This document shows, in pieces, positions 1-8,713 of a stretch of 64,000 nucleotides of DNA. Position numbers and translations under genes: made by a program. Location: assembly GCA_030427505.1 (NCBI GenBank), contig JAUICH010000012.1, forward strand, positions 62,001 through 126,000, given 5' to 3'. Each line of letters opens with the position of its first letter. Positions within the stretch are counted from its first letter, which is position 1. This DNA is from Verrucomicrobiia bacterium (lineage in GTDB: Bacteria; Verrucomicrobiota; Verrucomicrobiia; Verrucomicrobiales; DEV007). The notes beneath the pieces are model-generated. The model was not told the DNA's origin and ran no database searches. It worked only from the letters and a program-made list of their open reading frames with translations.

Positions 1-411
1 AACCAACTCCAGCCCCTCCGCATACCCAGGTCTCGCCAGGATTTCGGGCTCAGCCAGCACGACAATCCCATCCTCCGGTTCGTGAACCACCCCAAGCACG
101 CGAATCAAGGGCGTGAAGGGTTGCAGCGCGTCGGAGGCACTCAGTTGCGCGACCTGCTGATTCAACTGGCGAACCGCCTCCTCATCGACCGGTTCGGTCC
201 CGAGCGTTGCCGCCACCCGCGATACCACGGAGGCATCCAGAGACGCCGCTGCCGCGCTGACCGTCGACTCCAGCCGCTCCGACACGGCGGTCAACTCATG
301 CTCCCGAAGGCGGAAATAGACGAAGTACGCACTGACACAGACGCCCATTATCAAGGCAGCCGCGGTCATGATAAGCAATCTCAGCGATATCGAGAAACTT
401 GGGAGCGCCAT
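1..411 (-). CDS. Membrane-anchored sensor protein, N-terminal part (cut by window edge)
   Basis: An open frame runs leftward from an ATG at 411 to the window edge (137 codons) with no stop, so the 3' end lies outside. The product starts MALPSFSISLRLLIMTAAAL, a short cytoplasmic tail plus one hydrophobic segment (about residues 8-33), followed by a polar, partly helical extracytoplasmic stretch (FRLREHELTAVSERLES...). This is the usual N-terminal layout of sensor histidine kinases, diguanylate cyclases or chemoreceptors, but the output domain is not visible, so the class cannot be decided. It is divergent from the isomerase-like gene at 613 across a 200 bp AT-rich spacer. The open frame and the membrane segment are seen; the sensor role is inferred. 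Confidence 0.6.
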   Translation of the reverse strand, partial: MALPSFSISLRLLIMTAAALIMGVCVSAYFVYFRLREHELTAVSERLESTVSAAAASLDASVVSRVAATLGTEPVDEEAVRQLNQQVAQLSASDALQPFTPLIRVLGVVHEPEDGIVVLAEPEILARPGYAEGLELV

Positions 412-612
412 ATTCCCGTGAACAATAGATCAGGTATGATAGACCCAAATTTTACCATAATTTCTATTTTTTTAAAATTTATTATAGTAAAGGAATTGTA
501 AATCCGGGGGCAGCTACCGCAGGTCTGCCATTCCTAATTCGTTGATCCCCAAGGGCATTTTCTGGCTTCTTCCTGTTCCTCTTGCCTGAACGATCCCGTC
601 TGGTGTATCCGA
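412..612. promoter_or_regulatory. AT-rich divergent intergenic region
   Basis: This spacer separates a leftward and a rightward gene, so it should carry promoters for both. The stretch at about 440-500 is strikingly AT-rich compared with the GC-rich surroundings. On the plus strand there is a TATGAT at 435-440 and on the minus strand a perfect TATAAT (481-486), but neither has a convincing -35 box at the usual distance. Treated as a promoter island without assigning exact boxes. Confidence 0.35.
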
Positions 613-1512
613 ATGAAGGCCAAACACCCCACCATGACCGAAATCCCCCATTCTTCCCGCCGCGCCTTTCTCAGATCGTGCGCGTTCACCGCCACCGCCG
701 CCGTCATCTCCCCCTGCTTCGGGGCATCCGATTCTTCATCTGGCATGCGTATGGGCCTGGTCACTTACCTGTGGGGACAGCACTGGGACCTGGAGACCCT
801 CATCAAGAACTGCGAAGCTTCCGGCCTTCTGGGTGTCGAGCTTCGCACCACGCATGCCCACGGCGTGGAGCCGGAACTTTCCAAGGCCCAACGGGAAGAG
901 GTGAAAAAGCGCTTCGCGGACAGTTCCGTGGAATGTCTGGGACCCGGCAGCAATGAAAACTTCGACAGCCCGGACCCCGCCAAGCTGAAGGAAGCCATCC
1001 GCCACGCGAAGGATTTCCTCCAGCTCAGTCATGACATTGGCGCCAGCGGCGTCAAAGTGAAGCCCAACAGTTTTCACAAGGAAGTCCCCAAAGAGAAAAC
1101 GCTCGAACAGATCGGGCTTTCCTTGAAAGAGCTGGCCGGCTTTGCCGGCGGCCTGGGTCAGGAAGTGCGCTTGGAAGTTCACGGCCAATGCGCCGAACTC
1201 CCCTACATCCGGACCATCATGGAGATCGCGGACCATCCGAGAGCACGTGTCTGCTGGAACTCAAACGACCAGGATTTGCTGGGTGAAGGTCTGGAGGCGA
1301 ATTTCCGGATGGTGCGTCCCTGGTTTGGTCAAACGGCCCACGTCCGCGAGTTGAACATCGGCGACTACCCCTATCCCCAGCTCATGAAGCTGATGGCGGA
1401 AACCCACTACGAGGGCTGGGTACTCCTGGAAGCCCGCACCGATCCCGCCAAACCCGTGGAGGCCATGATCGAACAGCGGGAAGTATTCGAGAGTCTTACC
1501 CAATCATCCTGA
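613..1512 (+). CDS. Exported sugar phosphate isomerase/epimerase-like protein (xylose isomerase-like TIM barrel)
   Basis: A 299-residue protein with a Tat-type signal (SSRRAFLRSCAF, about residues 13-24) followed by a TIM-barrel domain of the AP endonuclease 2/xylose isomerase-like superfamily. Visible hallmarks are the opening strand MGLVTYLWG, the LLGVELRTTHAHG segment, the central LEVHG strand, VCWNSND, and the late YEGWVLLEAR strand, matching the metal-ligand Glu/His/Asp/Glu pattern of this fold. The real start may be the ATG at 634 (MTEIPHS). The substrate cannot be read from sequence. It is followed by a Gfo/Idh/MocA oxidoreductase, a frequent partner in sugar or inositol-like catabolism in this phylum, so the two probably act on the same class of compound. 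Confidence 0.85.
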   Translation: MKAKHPTMTEIPHSSRRAFLRSCAFTATAAVISPCFGASDSSSGMRMGLVTYLWGQHWDLETLIKNCEASGLLGVELRTTHAHGVEPELSKAQREEVKKRFADSSVECLGPGSNENFDSPDPAKLKEAIRHAKDFLQLSHDIGASGVKVKPNSFHKEVPKEKTLEQIGLSLKELAGFAGGLGQEVRLEVHGQCAELPYIRTIMEIADHPRARVCWNSNDQDLLGEGLEANFRMVRPWFGQTAHVRELNIGDYPYPQLMKLMAETHYEGWVLLEARTDPAKPVEAMIEQREVFESLTQSS

Positions 1513-1623
1513 TTACCCCCAGAGTTTTCCTCAGAGGAACTTCAGCCCACCACCTTCGATCAAATTTTCCCGCCAACCCAATGAGGCCGGGGCTAAGCCT
1601 TGGCCAGATGTTTCCATAGCCTT

Positions 1624-2700
1624 ATGACGACCCGCCGAACCTCCCTGAAAACCCTCGCCGTGGCCGGTGCCTCACTGGTTCCAGCGGCCCGCCTGCTGGC
1701 CCAAGCCGGCAAACCAAAAATCAAGATCGGCCAGATAGGCGTGGGCCACGCCCATGCCGCCGGAAAAATGAAGGTCTACCGGAGCTCGGAAGACTACGAA
1801 GTGGTGGGCGTATTCGAGCCGGACGATCAGCGCTGGGAGTCCGCCAGCCAAAGCGATACCTACCAGGGCCTGAAACGCCTTTCCCAAGACGACCTGCTTT
1901 CCACCCCGGGGCTCCAGGCCGTGGCGGTGGAGACGGAGGTCAAGGACCTGCTCGGCTACGCGGAAACCTGTGTCGACGCAGGCTTCCACATCCACCTCGA
2001 CAAACCGGCGGGCGAATCGCTCCCCACCTTCAAGCGCATCCTCGACAAGGCGGACGCCCGGGGCCTGACCGTCCAGATGGGCTACATGTATCGCTACAAT
2101 CCAGCCGTGGTCCTCATGCGCGACCTACTCCAGAAGGGCTGGCTGGGCGAGCCTTTCGAGGTGCACACCGTCATGAGCAAGGTTATCGACGCCTCTGGCC
2201 GGAAGGGCCTGGACGACTATCCCGGCGGCATCATGTTCGAACTGGGCTGCCATATTATCGATCTGGTGGTAGGTGTGTTAGGGGCTCCTGACAAGGTCAC
2301 CCCCTACCCCCGGCGGACGCTGGACTCGGCGGACGACACGCTGGTGGACAACATGCTGGCCGTCTTCGAATACCCCCGCGCCACAGCCTCCGTGAAGTCC
2401 GCCGCCCTGGAGGTGGAGGGCTTCTCCCGCCGCCATTTTTTGGTGGCTGGCACGGAAGGCACCTGCCACATCCAACCCCTGGACCGCCCCGCCATGCGGC
2501 TGGCTCTTTCCCAGACACGCGGTTCTTATAAGAAAGGGTACCAGGACATTGCGTTCGAGCCCCCCTATCACCGCTACGAAGGAGATGCCGCCGACCTGGC
2601 CGCCATTATCCGGGGCGAAAAAGAAAGCGACTACCCTAGTAGTCACGACTACGCCGTGCAGAAAGCCGTCCTGGAAGCCTCCGCCGTGCCCATCACCTGA
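1624..2700 (+). CDS. Gfo/Idh/MocA family oxidoreductase, exported by Tat
   Basis: Starting at the ATG at 1624 the product is 358 residues and begins MTTRRTSLKTLAVAGASLVP, a Tat-like signal; an in-frame ATG at 1600 would add eight non-signal residues and is less likely. An N-terminal Rossmann-type segment follows (IKIGQIGVGHAHA, YEVVGVFEPD). The family's catalytic lysine motif appears as HIHLDKPAGE, and the C-terminal alpha/beta domain has DYPGGIMFELGCHIID, with the conserved HxxD-type histidine. These proteins are NAD(P)-dependent sugar or cyclitol dehydrogenases, but exported members are common in this phylum and their cofactor supply is unclear. It lies 111 bp after the TIM-barrel gene and 71 bp before a beta-helix gene, in the same direction. 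Confidence 0.88.
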   Translation: MTTRRTSLKTLAVAGASLVPAARLLAQAGKPKIKIGQIGVGHAHAAGKMKVYRSSEDYEVVGVFEPDDQRWESASQSDTYQGLKRLSQDDLLSTPGLQAVAVETEVKDLLGYAETCVDAGFHIHLDKPAGESLPTFKRILDKADARGLTVQMGYMYRYNPAVVLMRDLLQKGWLGEPFEVHTVMSKVIDASGRKGLDDYPGGIMFELGCHIIDLVVGVLGAPDKVTPYPRRTLDSADDTLVDNMLAVFEYPRATASVKSAALEVEGFSRRHFLVAGTEGTCHIQPLDRPAMRLALSQTRGSYKKGYQDIAFEPPYHRYEGDAADLAAIIRGEKESDYPSSHDYAVQKAVLEASAVPIT

Positions 2701-2771
2701 CAGGCGGGAAGTTCCTTTCCTTCCCTGCTGTCCTCCTTATTTCTCGCCAGTTTCCAAAACACCCCCTATCC

Positions 2772-4190
2772 ATGAAACCGCGCCTTCCAATCTTCTTTTT
2801 CGTCACCACCAGCGCCGCCGCCCTTTTCGCCTCCCCCATCCTTCATTCAGGTGCTTGCCTGGCCCAGGACAGTGGAGAGAAATCCGCCAGCCCTCCGGCG
2901 GATTTCAAAAAACTCCCCGACCGGTCCGCGAAGCTCCAGCAACTGATCGACTCCAACAACGGGAATCTCACGCTGGCCAACGGCAAATACCGCCTGACGC
3001 AGCCGCTCGTCTTCGACCTTACCAAGCACGGCGCGGTGCGGGTCACCGCCACGGGCGGTACCACGCTGATCATGGATGGCCCGGGCCCCGCCCTGAAATT
3101 CATCGGCGGCCACGAAGGCACCGCCGCTCCCAAGAGTTTCAAACCGGAAACCTGGGAAGAGCGCATGCCCCTCATCGAGGGCTTGGAAATCCTGGGCATC
3201 CATCCGGAAGCGGACGGCATCGAGCTTTTTCAAACCGTCCAGCCCACCATCTCTCATGTGGCCATTCGTGGCTGCCGCCACGGCATTCACCTCGTCACCC
3301 GCAACCGGAACGTCGTCATCTCAGACTGCCATCTCTACGAGAACTCGGGCATCGGCGTTTACCTGGATGATGTGAATCTGCACCAGATCAACATTTCCAA
3401 CTGCCACGTCAGCTACAACCGCCAGGGCGGCATCGTGGTCCGCGACGGCAACGTGCGGAACCTCCAGGTCAGCAACTGCGACCTGGAGGGCAACATGCCC
3501 GAGGATGACACCCCCACCAATGCCGCGAACTTCCTGATCGACGTGTCTCAGTCGGACGAGTCACGCTCCGTGGCGGAAGTGGCCCTAACTGGCTGCACCA
3601 TCCAGCACAGCGCCAATTACTCGGGAAAAGACTATGACGTCCTGGCTCCCGGCGGCGCGAACATCCGCATCCTGGGCAAGGAAGCCTACCCGGTGAACAT
3701 GGTCACCATTACCGGCAACGTCATCAGCGACACGACGTTGAACACCCACATTTCCTGGACTGACGACCTGACCCTCCAGGGAAACGTGTTCTTCGCGCCC
3801 CAGCCGGACAATCTTCTGGTGGAAAATTCTTCCCGCATTGTCGCCACCGGCAATGTCTTCAATCCCCGCCAGTTTGAGCGGGAAGGCACCCTGCGCTTCC
3901 GCCATTGTAGCGACGTGGTGTTCGCGGACACCTCTCTACACGCCCTGCTGGCCCCGGAAGGCTCGCTCGTGCTGGAAGACTGCGCCGGTTTCACCCTTTC
4001 CGGCCTGTCCTTTACGGACTGCGTCTCCGGCATCGTCCTGAAAAGGACCCAAGACGTGCTGGTCAGCGGTTGCCGGGCCGCCCGCCTGCCGGACGGGACA
4101 CCCGCTCTGTCCGCGGACGCGGAAAGTGGTGGCATTGTCCTGAACGCCAATCGCTTCCCCACCGGCACCCAGCTTCCAGCCGGCCAGTAA
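2772..4190 (+). CDS. Secreted right-handed parallel beta-helix protein
   Basis: A 472-residue protein with a Sec-type signal peptide (MKPRLPIFFFVTTSAAALFA). After about residue 45 it has the pattern of a right-handed parallel beta-helix: repeated short strands with Asn/Cys ladders such as ISNCHVSYN, VSNCDLEGN, LTGCTIQHS and VTITGNVIS, typical of NosD/pectate-lyase-type helices. No catalytic Asp/Lys set of a particular lyase or hydrolase family could be picked out, so the activity is open: polysaccharide lyase, epimerase or a binding protein. Its place after the isomerase and oxidoreductase genes suggests polysaccharide processing. Confidence 0.8.
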   Translation: MKPRLPIFFFVTTSAAALFASPILHSGACLAQDSGEKSASPPADFKKLPDRSAKLQQLIDSNNGNLTLANGKYRLTQPLVFDLTKHGAVRVTATGGTTLIMDGPGPALKFIGGHEGTAAPKSFKPETWEERMPLIEGLEILGIHPEADGIELFQTVQPTISHVAIRGCRHGIHLVTRNRNVVISDCHLYENSGIGVYLDDVNLHQINISNCHVSYNRQGGIVVRDGNVRNLQVSNCDLEGNMPEDDTPTNAANFLIDVSQSDESRSVAEVALTGCTIQHSANYSGKDYDVLAPGGANIRILGKEAYPVNMVTITGNVISDTTLNTHISWTDDLTLQGNVFFAPQPDNLLVENSSRIVATGNVFNPRQFEREGTLRFRHCSDVVFADTSLHALLAPEGSLVLEDCAGFTLSGLSFTDCVSGIVLKRTQDVLVSGCRAARLPDGTPALSADAESGGIVLNANRFPTGTQLPAGQ

Positions 4191-4232
4191 GGACCATGGC
4201 GCGGTTCTCCATTCTTGATTTCTGGCCTCCTC

Positions 4233-4277
4233 CCTTCCCCGGGGAAGGCCTATACTGTTGTCCGGAAACGGTCCGGA
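4233..4277 (+). promoter_or_regulatory. Candidate control region of the ECF sigma factor gene
   Basis: A perfect 16 bp palindrome (CCTTCCCCGGGGAAGG, 4233-4248) is followed at once by a TATACT (4251-4256) that resembles a -10 box, and then by two copies of GTCCGGA (4260-4266 and 4271-4277) spaced 11 bp, one helical turn. There is no good -35 box, the palindrome occupying that position. This could be an activator-dependent or repressed promoter. The arrangement is seen; regulation is inferred. Confidence 0.35.
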
Positions 4278-4348
4278 TAACGAGGACCGCCCTGCTTGTT
4301 TCGCCCGAAAGTTTGTCACCAACACGGCGCTGAACCCCACCGGAAGGC

Positions 4349-6091
4349 ATGATGAACAGCAAAAACGATTCAACCGCGCCTTCCGACACCCTCCTTTTGG
4401 AAACCTGCCTCCGGAAACGGGACGGCCAAGCCTTCTCCGTTCTGGTGGATCGCTACAAGAATCTGGTTTGTTCCGTCGCCTACGGCATCGTCGGCGACCT
4501 GGGCCAGAGCGAAGACGTCGCCCAGGAAACCTTTGTGACAGCCTGGAAAAAACTGGAGACTCTTCGCGAACCGGAAAAGCTGAAGTCCTGGCTCTGCGGA
4601 ATCGCCCGGCACCTCGCCCTGAGTTCGGTCCGCAAGCGGAAGCCCGATCAAGACAGGCCAGACACACTGGCGGCGGAAACTCCGGACGAAAACTCGCCTG
4701 ACCGGATCGCTGTCACGAACGAAGAACAGACCCTGATCTGGAATGCCCTGGAAGCTCTGCCGGAAACCTACCGGGAGCCCCTCATTCTCTACTACCGGGA
4801 AGACCAGTCGGTGGCCCGCGTGGCGGAGGACCTTGGCCTCAGCGAGGACGCCGTCAAACAACGCCTCTTCCGCGGCCGCACCATGCTGCGCGACAACGTC
4901 CTGGAGCTGGTGGAGGGAACCCTCATCCGGACCCGTCCCGGCGCTACCTTCACCCTGGCGGTCCTGGGTGCTCTACCCGGCCTACTCGCGACTTCCGCGA
5001 AGGCCGCGACTCTTGGCGCCGCCGGAAAGGCGGGAAGCAGCGCGGTCGCCGCCAGCGGCACAGCGGCGGGCGGTGCCTTGGCGGGACTCTTGGGCGGAGT
5101 CTTCGGCTGCCTGGCCGGATGGTGGGTCAGCGATCAAACGGTCCGCTACGCCGAACAGCGGCAGGTGATTCGGCGGGGAATGATCCGTTTCTTTGTCGTC
5201 CTCTCGATCTTTCAGACTCCGTGGCTCACCATGTGGCTGGGCTGGTGGAGCGCGGCGGACCTGGGACCTCAGGGGTATATGATCTTTTGGTTTGGCTGGA
5301 TGATTTCTTTCTTCCTATTCCTTTCCTTCTTTTCCTGGCGGATGGGGAAAGAAAGCCGGCGAATCTGCGAGGAAAGCGAGAAATCCAGTGCAGCCGCGCT
5401 ACCCGCTTCTCCCTTGCGCCAGTTTCTGCAAAGCTGGGAAGGCCGCCGCTGGGAAAGCCGCGCCCGGCTTCTCGGGCTGCCTCTGGTATCCATCGCCTTC
5501 TCAGATCCCGACCGGGACTTCAGTGGCTACGGCCACTCCGGGCGAAAAGCGCAATGCACCGCCAAAGGCTGGATCGCCCTGGGAGACAAGGCTATCGGGC
5601 TGGTCGCGTTCGGGAATCTCGCGGCGGGCGGCTTTGCGGTGGGCTCCGTCGCCTGCGGCCTGGTTTCCTTCGGAGGGATCGCCACGGGGGGAATCGCGTT
5701 CGGTGGTCTGACCCTGGCACTGCTTTCCTTCGGAGGGCTGGCTCTCGGGGTTGGCGCGCTGGGTGGCCTGGCGGTGGGTTGGATGGCCTTTGGCGGAGCC
5801 GCGATTGCGTGGAAAGCGGCCATGGGAGGTTTCGCCCTGGCTCATGACGTTGCCTCGGGCGGCAGCGCCATGGCCGCGGAAGCCAATACCGAAGCCGCCC
5901 GCGCGGCTCTGGAGGGGCATTCATTTTTCAACCTGGGTCAAGCGTATCTGGAGACCGTGCAGAGCCCCTGGTTCCTTCCGGTGTTCCTGGCAGCCACCGG
6001 TTGTTGGATCGCTGGCATCCTGATGGTGGGCTTTCGGAAACGGAAATCTGGTGACGACTCCGAATCAGTTGAAAAGCCGCTTCCGTCTTGA
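4349..6091 (+). CDS. ECF sigma factor fused to a membrane domain and a pentad repeat
   Basis: A 580-residue protein. Residues about 28-98 form sigma region 2 (VDRYKNLVCSVAYGIVGD, then the EDVAQETFVTAWK motif) and about 125-182 form region 4 (ALPETYREPLILYYRED, then a helix-turn-helix ending AVKQRLFRGRTMLR). Family ECF factors usually end near residue 190, but this one continues for nearly 400 residues: hydrophobic segments at about 240-262, 278-300, 309-330 and 541-562, and at about 416-490 a strict five-residue repeat of the type A-x-G-x-hydrophobic (AFGNL, AVGSV, SFGGI, AFGGL, SFGGL). No anti-sigma gene is adjacent, so the tail may anchor the factor to the membrane and act as its own sensor or anti-sigma module. 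ECF factors with C-terminal extensions are known in this superphylum; the repeat is not one I can name. Confidence 0.85.
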   Translation: MMNSKNDSTAPSDTLLLETCLRKRDGQAFSVLVDRYKNLVCSVAYGIVGDLGQSEDVAQETFVTAWKKLETLREPEKLKSWLCGIARHLALSSVRKRKPDQDRPDTLAAETPDENSPDRIAVTNEEQTLIWNALEALPETYREPLILYYREDQSVARVAEDLGLSEDAVKQRLFRGRTMLRDNVLELVEGTLIRTRPGATFTLAVLGALPGLLATSAKAATLGAAGKAGSSAVAASGTAAGGALAGLLGGVFGCLAGWWVSDQTVRYAEQRQVIRRGMIRFFVVLSIFQTPWLTMWLGWWSAADLGPQGYMIFWFGWMISFFLFLSFFSWRMGKESRRICEESEKSSAAALPASPLRQFLQSWEGRRWESRARLLGLPLVSIAFSDPDRDFSGYGHSGRKAQCTAKGWIALGDKAIGLVAFGNLAAGGFAVGSVACGLVSFGGIATGGIAFGGLTLALLSFGGLALGVGALGGLAVGWMAFGGAAIAWKAAMGGFALAHDVASGGSAMAAEANTEAARAALEGHSFFNLGQAYLETVQSPWFLPVFLAATGCWIAGILMVGFRKRKSGDDSESVEKPLPS

Positions 6092-6204
6092 CACCAGAGG
6101 GCAGGCTCCTTTCGATGGTCCCGGTCAGTCGCTCCTTCCCCCCCTTTTACTATCTGACTCACAGACAGATGAATCCCCCAAGCCGGACCAGCGTAAACAA
6201 ACGG

Positions 6205-7671
6205 ATGCCCGATTTTCCTAAGCAATGGCATGTCTTTGGGCTCGCCGCCTTCTTTTCGATGACGATGAGCCAGATCGTCGCCGCGCCTCGTGTGTGGACT
6301 TCGGCTGACGGCAAGAGCATTGAAGCTGAGTTTGTACGCGCCAACGCGGAGTCGGTGACCGTCAGGAGAAGCGATGGCAAGACCTATACCATCCCCTTTT
6401 CCCGCCTCTCGCCAGCCGACCGGCAATGGGTCGACGAGAATGCCTTGGTGGCCTCGGGACAAGCCGTCTACTCCAAGCTCTGGGGCGAAAACGGCGAACT
6501 ATGGAATCCGGAAGACGGCACCCTGATCGACTTCTCCCGCGCCGGTTATCACGAGGGTAAGAATGACTTTCCCAGTTGGGAAACCGGGGTGGACGTTACA
6601 GAGTTTGGAGCCGTGGGTGATGGCGTCACGGATGATACCGAAGCCTTTCGCCGGGCAATCGCCGCCTGTCCTGACAACCGGGCCGTATTCGTTCCCAATG
6701 GAACCTACAAGCTAATGGACTGGCTGGGCGCGGACCGGATGGTGGACAAGTGGGTCCAGCCCATGGCAAAGAATCACTTCGTCCTGCGTGGCGAAAGCCG
6801 TCAGGGAACAGTCCTGCTGCTCGGCACGGGATTACAGGAAATTCATCCATGGGACCAGACCACCGGCAATGGCAGACCCACCAGCCAGTGGTCTTGGTCG
6901 GGCGGATTCCTCTGGTTCCAAGATTGCACCGAGACCGGGGTGGAAAACCTGACAATCCAGGGAAAAAGCACTCCCTACGGCGTCCACTGGCAGGAACCCG
7001 GCTGCAACGGAATATACTTTCGTAATGTGGAACACGGGTGGGTCCGGAACGTGACCTTCGTGGATGTGGACTCAGGAGTCCTGATCAACAGTGGGACATT
7101 CATCACCCTAGAAGACCTTATCTTCGAGAGCACTCCAGAGCGCCCCAGCAAGAGTTCGTTTGAAGACAACGAAGGCATTTCCGGCCATCACGCGATTCTG
7201 TTCGGCAACGGTTCCGCCTGGTGCGTAGCGGACGGCATTGTCTTTAAGAACCGTTTCCATCACGAACTGGGAATCAATCCGGGAGCCAACCATTGTGTCT
7301 TCTCAAATTGCTCCGGCCCCAGTCTCCACTTCGACTTTCATACCGAGGAAGATGACATTCCGAACATCCTTTTCACCGAGATCGACGCTGGAGAGGGCGA
7401 TCTGATCTGGAGAAACAATTTCTATGGCTCCTGCTCGGGAGGCGTTTTTTGGAATATCAAAGGCGAACACCTGACTCTTCCGGAGCAGAAATCCTGGGTC
7501 CAGCATTCGGTGCTGGCCGAAGACCGGAAAACGCTGTTCGCCGGATGGCCGGAACGGCTTCCGAACCATCAGGAGATCGGACGTCCGTGGTTTGAAGAGT
7601 TGGACCCAGATCGCTTGTACCCGAAAAATATTTATCACGCGCAACGAAAGAAGCGTTTGAACCCGGAATGA
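6205..7671 (+). CDS. Secreted SLA1-like plus pectate-lyase-superfamily beta-helix protein
   Basis: The start is taken as the ATG at 6205, which gives a plausible signal peptide (FGLAAFFSMTMSQIVA); an in-frame TTG at 6088 overlapping the sigma gene and an ATG at 6169 give poorer N-termini. Residues about 28-78 resemble the SLA1 homology domain 1 seen in many Planctomycetes/Verrucomicrobia exported proteins (RVWTSADGKSIEAEF, then YTIPFSRLSPADRQWV). From about residue 120 it has the N-terminal signature of pectate-lyase-3/GH28-like helices (VTEFGAVGDGVTDDTEAFRR) and then beta-helix turns to the end. Likely a lyase or glycosidase acting on an extracellular polysaccharide; the substrate is unknown. 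Confidence 0.78.
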   Translation: MPDFPKQWHVFGLAAFFSMTMSQIVAAPRVWTSADGKSIEAEFVRANAESVTVRRSDGKTYTIPFSRLSPADRQWVDENALVASGQAVYSKLWGENGELWNPEDGTLIDFSRAGYHEGKNDFPSWETGVDVTEFGAVGDGVTDDTEAFRRAIAACPDNRAVFVPNGTYKLMDWLGADRMVDKWVQPMAKNHFVLRGESRQGTVLLLGTGLQEIHPWDQTTGNGRPTSQWSWSGGFLWFQDCTETGVENLTIQGKSTPYGVHWQEPGCNGIYFRNVEHGWVRNVTFVDVDSGVLINSGTFITLEDLIFESTPERPSKSSFEDNEGISGHHAILFGNGSAWCVADGIVFKNRFHHELGINPGANHCVFSNCSGPSLHFDFHTEEDDIPNILFTEIDAGEGDLIWRNNFYGSCSGGVFWNIKGEHLTLPEQKSWVQHSVLAEDRKTLFAGWPERLPNHQEIGRPWFEELDPDRLYPKNIYHAQRKKRLNPE

Positions 7672-7991
7672 CACGCGGGTTCCGCGGGCAGGCTTCCATC
7701 AAACCATCGCGCGAAATTTACGGAGTAAGATCTGAGAAACCTCCCTCACAGACCGTTCAGATAGGTAGTACCTGATTCTACCGAACACCGGCTGGCTCAC
7801 CGGAAACGTCCCCCTCCCGTTGCATACCTCGCGTATCCCGGTTTGCCCACCCGCTAGATCAGATTCCATTCTTGCCGGGGCGGCCCCATTGCCAACCTTG
7901 ATTTCCCGCCGAGAGCACCGATGTTTCATATTTCCAAAACGCCTCCGGTGGCTCATGTGCCGGAAAACCTGACCACGCACCACAGCGCCGT
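7672..7991. other. Intergenic region without recognised features
   Basis: This 320 bp stretch between the beta-helix gene and the toxin-like gene holds no convincing gene. A minus-strand frame over most of it encodes a basic sequence with no recognisable fold and was not accepted. I see no clear promoter boxes or terminator hairpin. Confidence 0.5.
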
Positions 7992-8270
7992 ATGGAGTTT
8001 GATTGGCTCGATGTAAATTTCGACCTTAAGAAGTACACGCCCAAGGAGATAGAAGAGTCTTTCGAAGATCCCTTCTCTATCCGGCTGCTTCCCGATACGG
8101 ACGACGAAGACGCGGAGTCCCGTTACTTTTGCCTCGGCAAATCCGTCGCCAACCGGCCCCTTCTCTCAGTTTTCTGGACAGATGGGAAAAACTACCGGGT
8201 GATTGCCTGTAGGGAAATGACCGAAGACGAACTAAGTTTTTACGATCGGAAGAACGCCGAACTTCAGTAA
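7992..8270 (+). CDS. brnT: BrnT-like toxin of a type II toxin-antitoxin pair
   Basis: A 92-residue protein matching the BrnT toxin layout: the opening FDWLDVNFDLKKY corresponds to the family's F-W-D-x-x-K start, SFEDPF to the V-F-D-D-P segment, SRYFCLGKS to the arginine-containing R-x-x-x-I-G strand, and YRVIACREMTEDELSFY to the closing I-I-S-A-R-x-A-x-x-x-E motif. BrnT is an RNase with a RelE-like fold in its characterised member. The usual K-H-G-V motif is missing (KYTPKE instead), so this is a divergent copy and its activity is uncertain. A CopG-type partner starts 36 bp downstream. Confidence 0.72.
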   Translation: MEFDWLDVNFDLKKYTPKEIEESFEDPFSIRLLPDTDDEDAESRYFCLGKSVANRPLLSVFWTDGKNYRVIACREMTEDELSFYDRKNAELQ

Positions 8271-8306
8271 CCGAGATACCCACCTTTTTCTTTTTATTTT
8301 CCCGCC

Positions 8307-8588
8307 GTGAAAACCATCCATACCTGGTCTGATATCCCGGACTTTGAAGACGAGAAGGAAGAGGCGGAGTTCTGGTCTGCCCACAGCCTGGACCCCCGGC
8401 TGATGAACAACTCCCTCCATAAACCCAATGTGCGGGAGTCCACCACCATCACTCTGCGGTTCGATCCCCGCATGCTGGCCAGAATCAAGCGCATCGCCCG
8501 GGCTCGCTACCTGAACTACCAGAGCATGATGAAGCAATGGCTCAGCGAGCGCCTGGAGCAGGAGTTGGGTGGCCGGAATGACCTGTAA
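8307..8588 (+). CDS. brnA: BrnA/CopG-family antitoxin-like protein
   Basis: A 93-residue protein with a GTG start, 36 bp after the BrnT-like gene. The N-terminus carries the signature of CopG-family antitoxins (DIPDFEDEKEEAEFWSAHSL), and the C-terminal half has a ribbon-helix-helix pattern: the strand TTITLRFDP followed by helices MLARIKRIARARYL and YQSMMKQWLSERLEQE. In known pairs the antitoxin neutralises the toxin and represses the shared promoter. Together with the upstream gene it forms a compact two-gene module. Confidence 0.78.
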   Translation: MKTIHTWSDIPDFEDEKEEAEFWSAHSLDPRLMNNSLHKPNVRESTTITLRFDPRMLARIKRIARARYLNYQSMMKQWLSERLEQELGGRNDL

Positions 8589-8713
8589 GCCGCCCTCCCC
8601 GGCATATTCTTTCTAGATTGCGACCGAGTCTCACTTGCGGCTCCTCGCACATGGGGTTAGAGCTGACTGTCACCGGACGCGCCAGCCGGTTTTTACGGAA
8701 CTTTCAATGGTTT

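Noticed and set aside
6088-6204. TTG start for the SLA1/pectate-lyase-like protein overlapping the sigma gene
   Set aside because: The added residues form no signal peptide, whereas the ATG at 6205 gives a normal one.
7699-7983. A 94-codon minus-strand frame in the gap before the toxin-like gene
   Set aside because: Basic composition without a recognisable fold, no start signal and no conserved neighbour.
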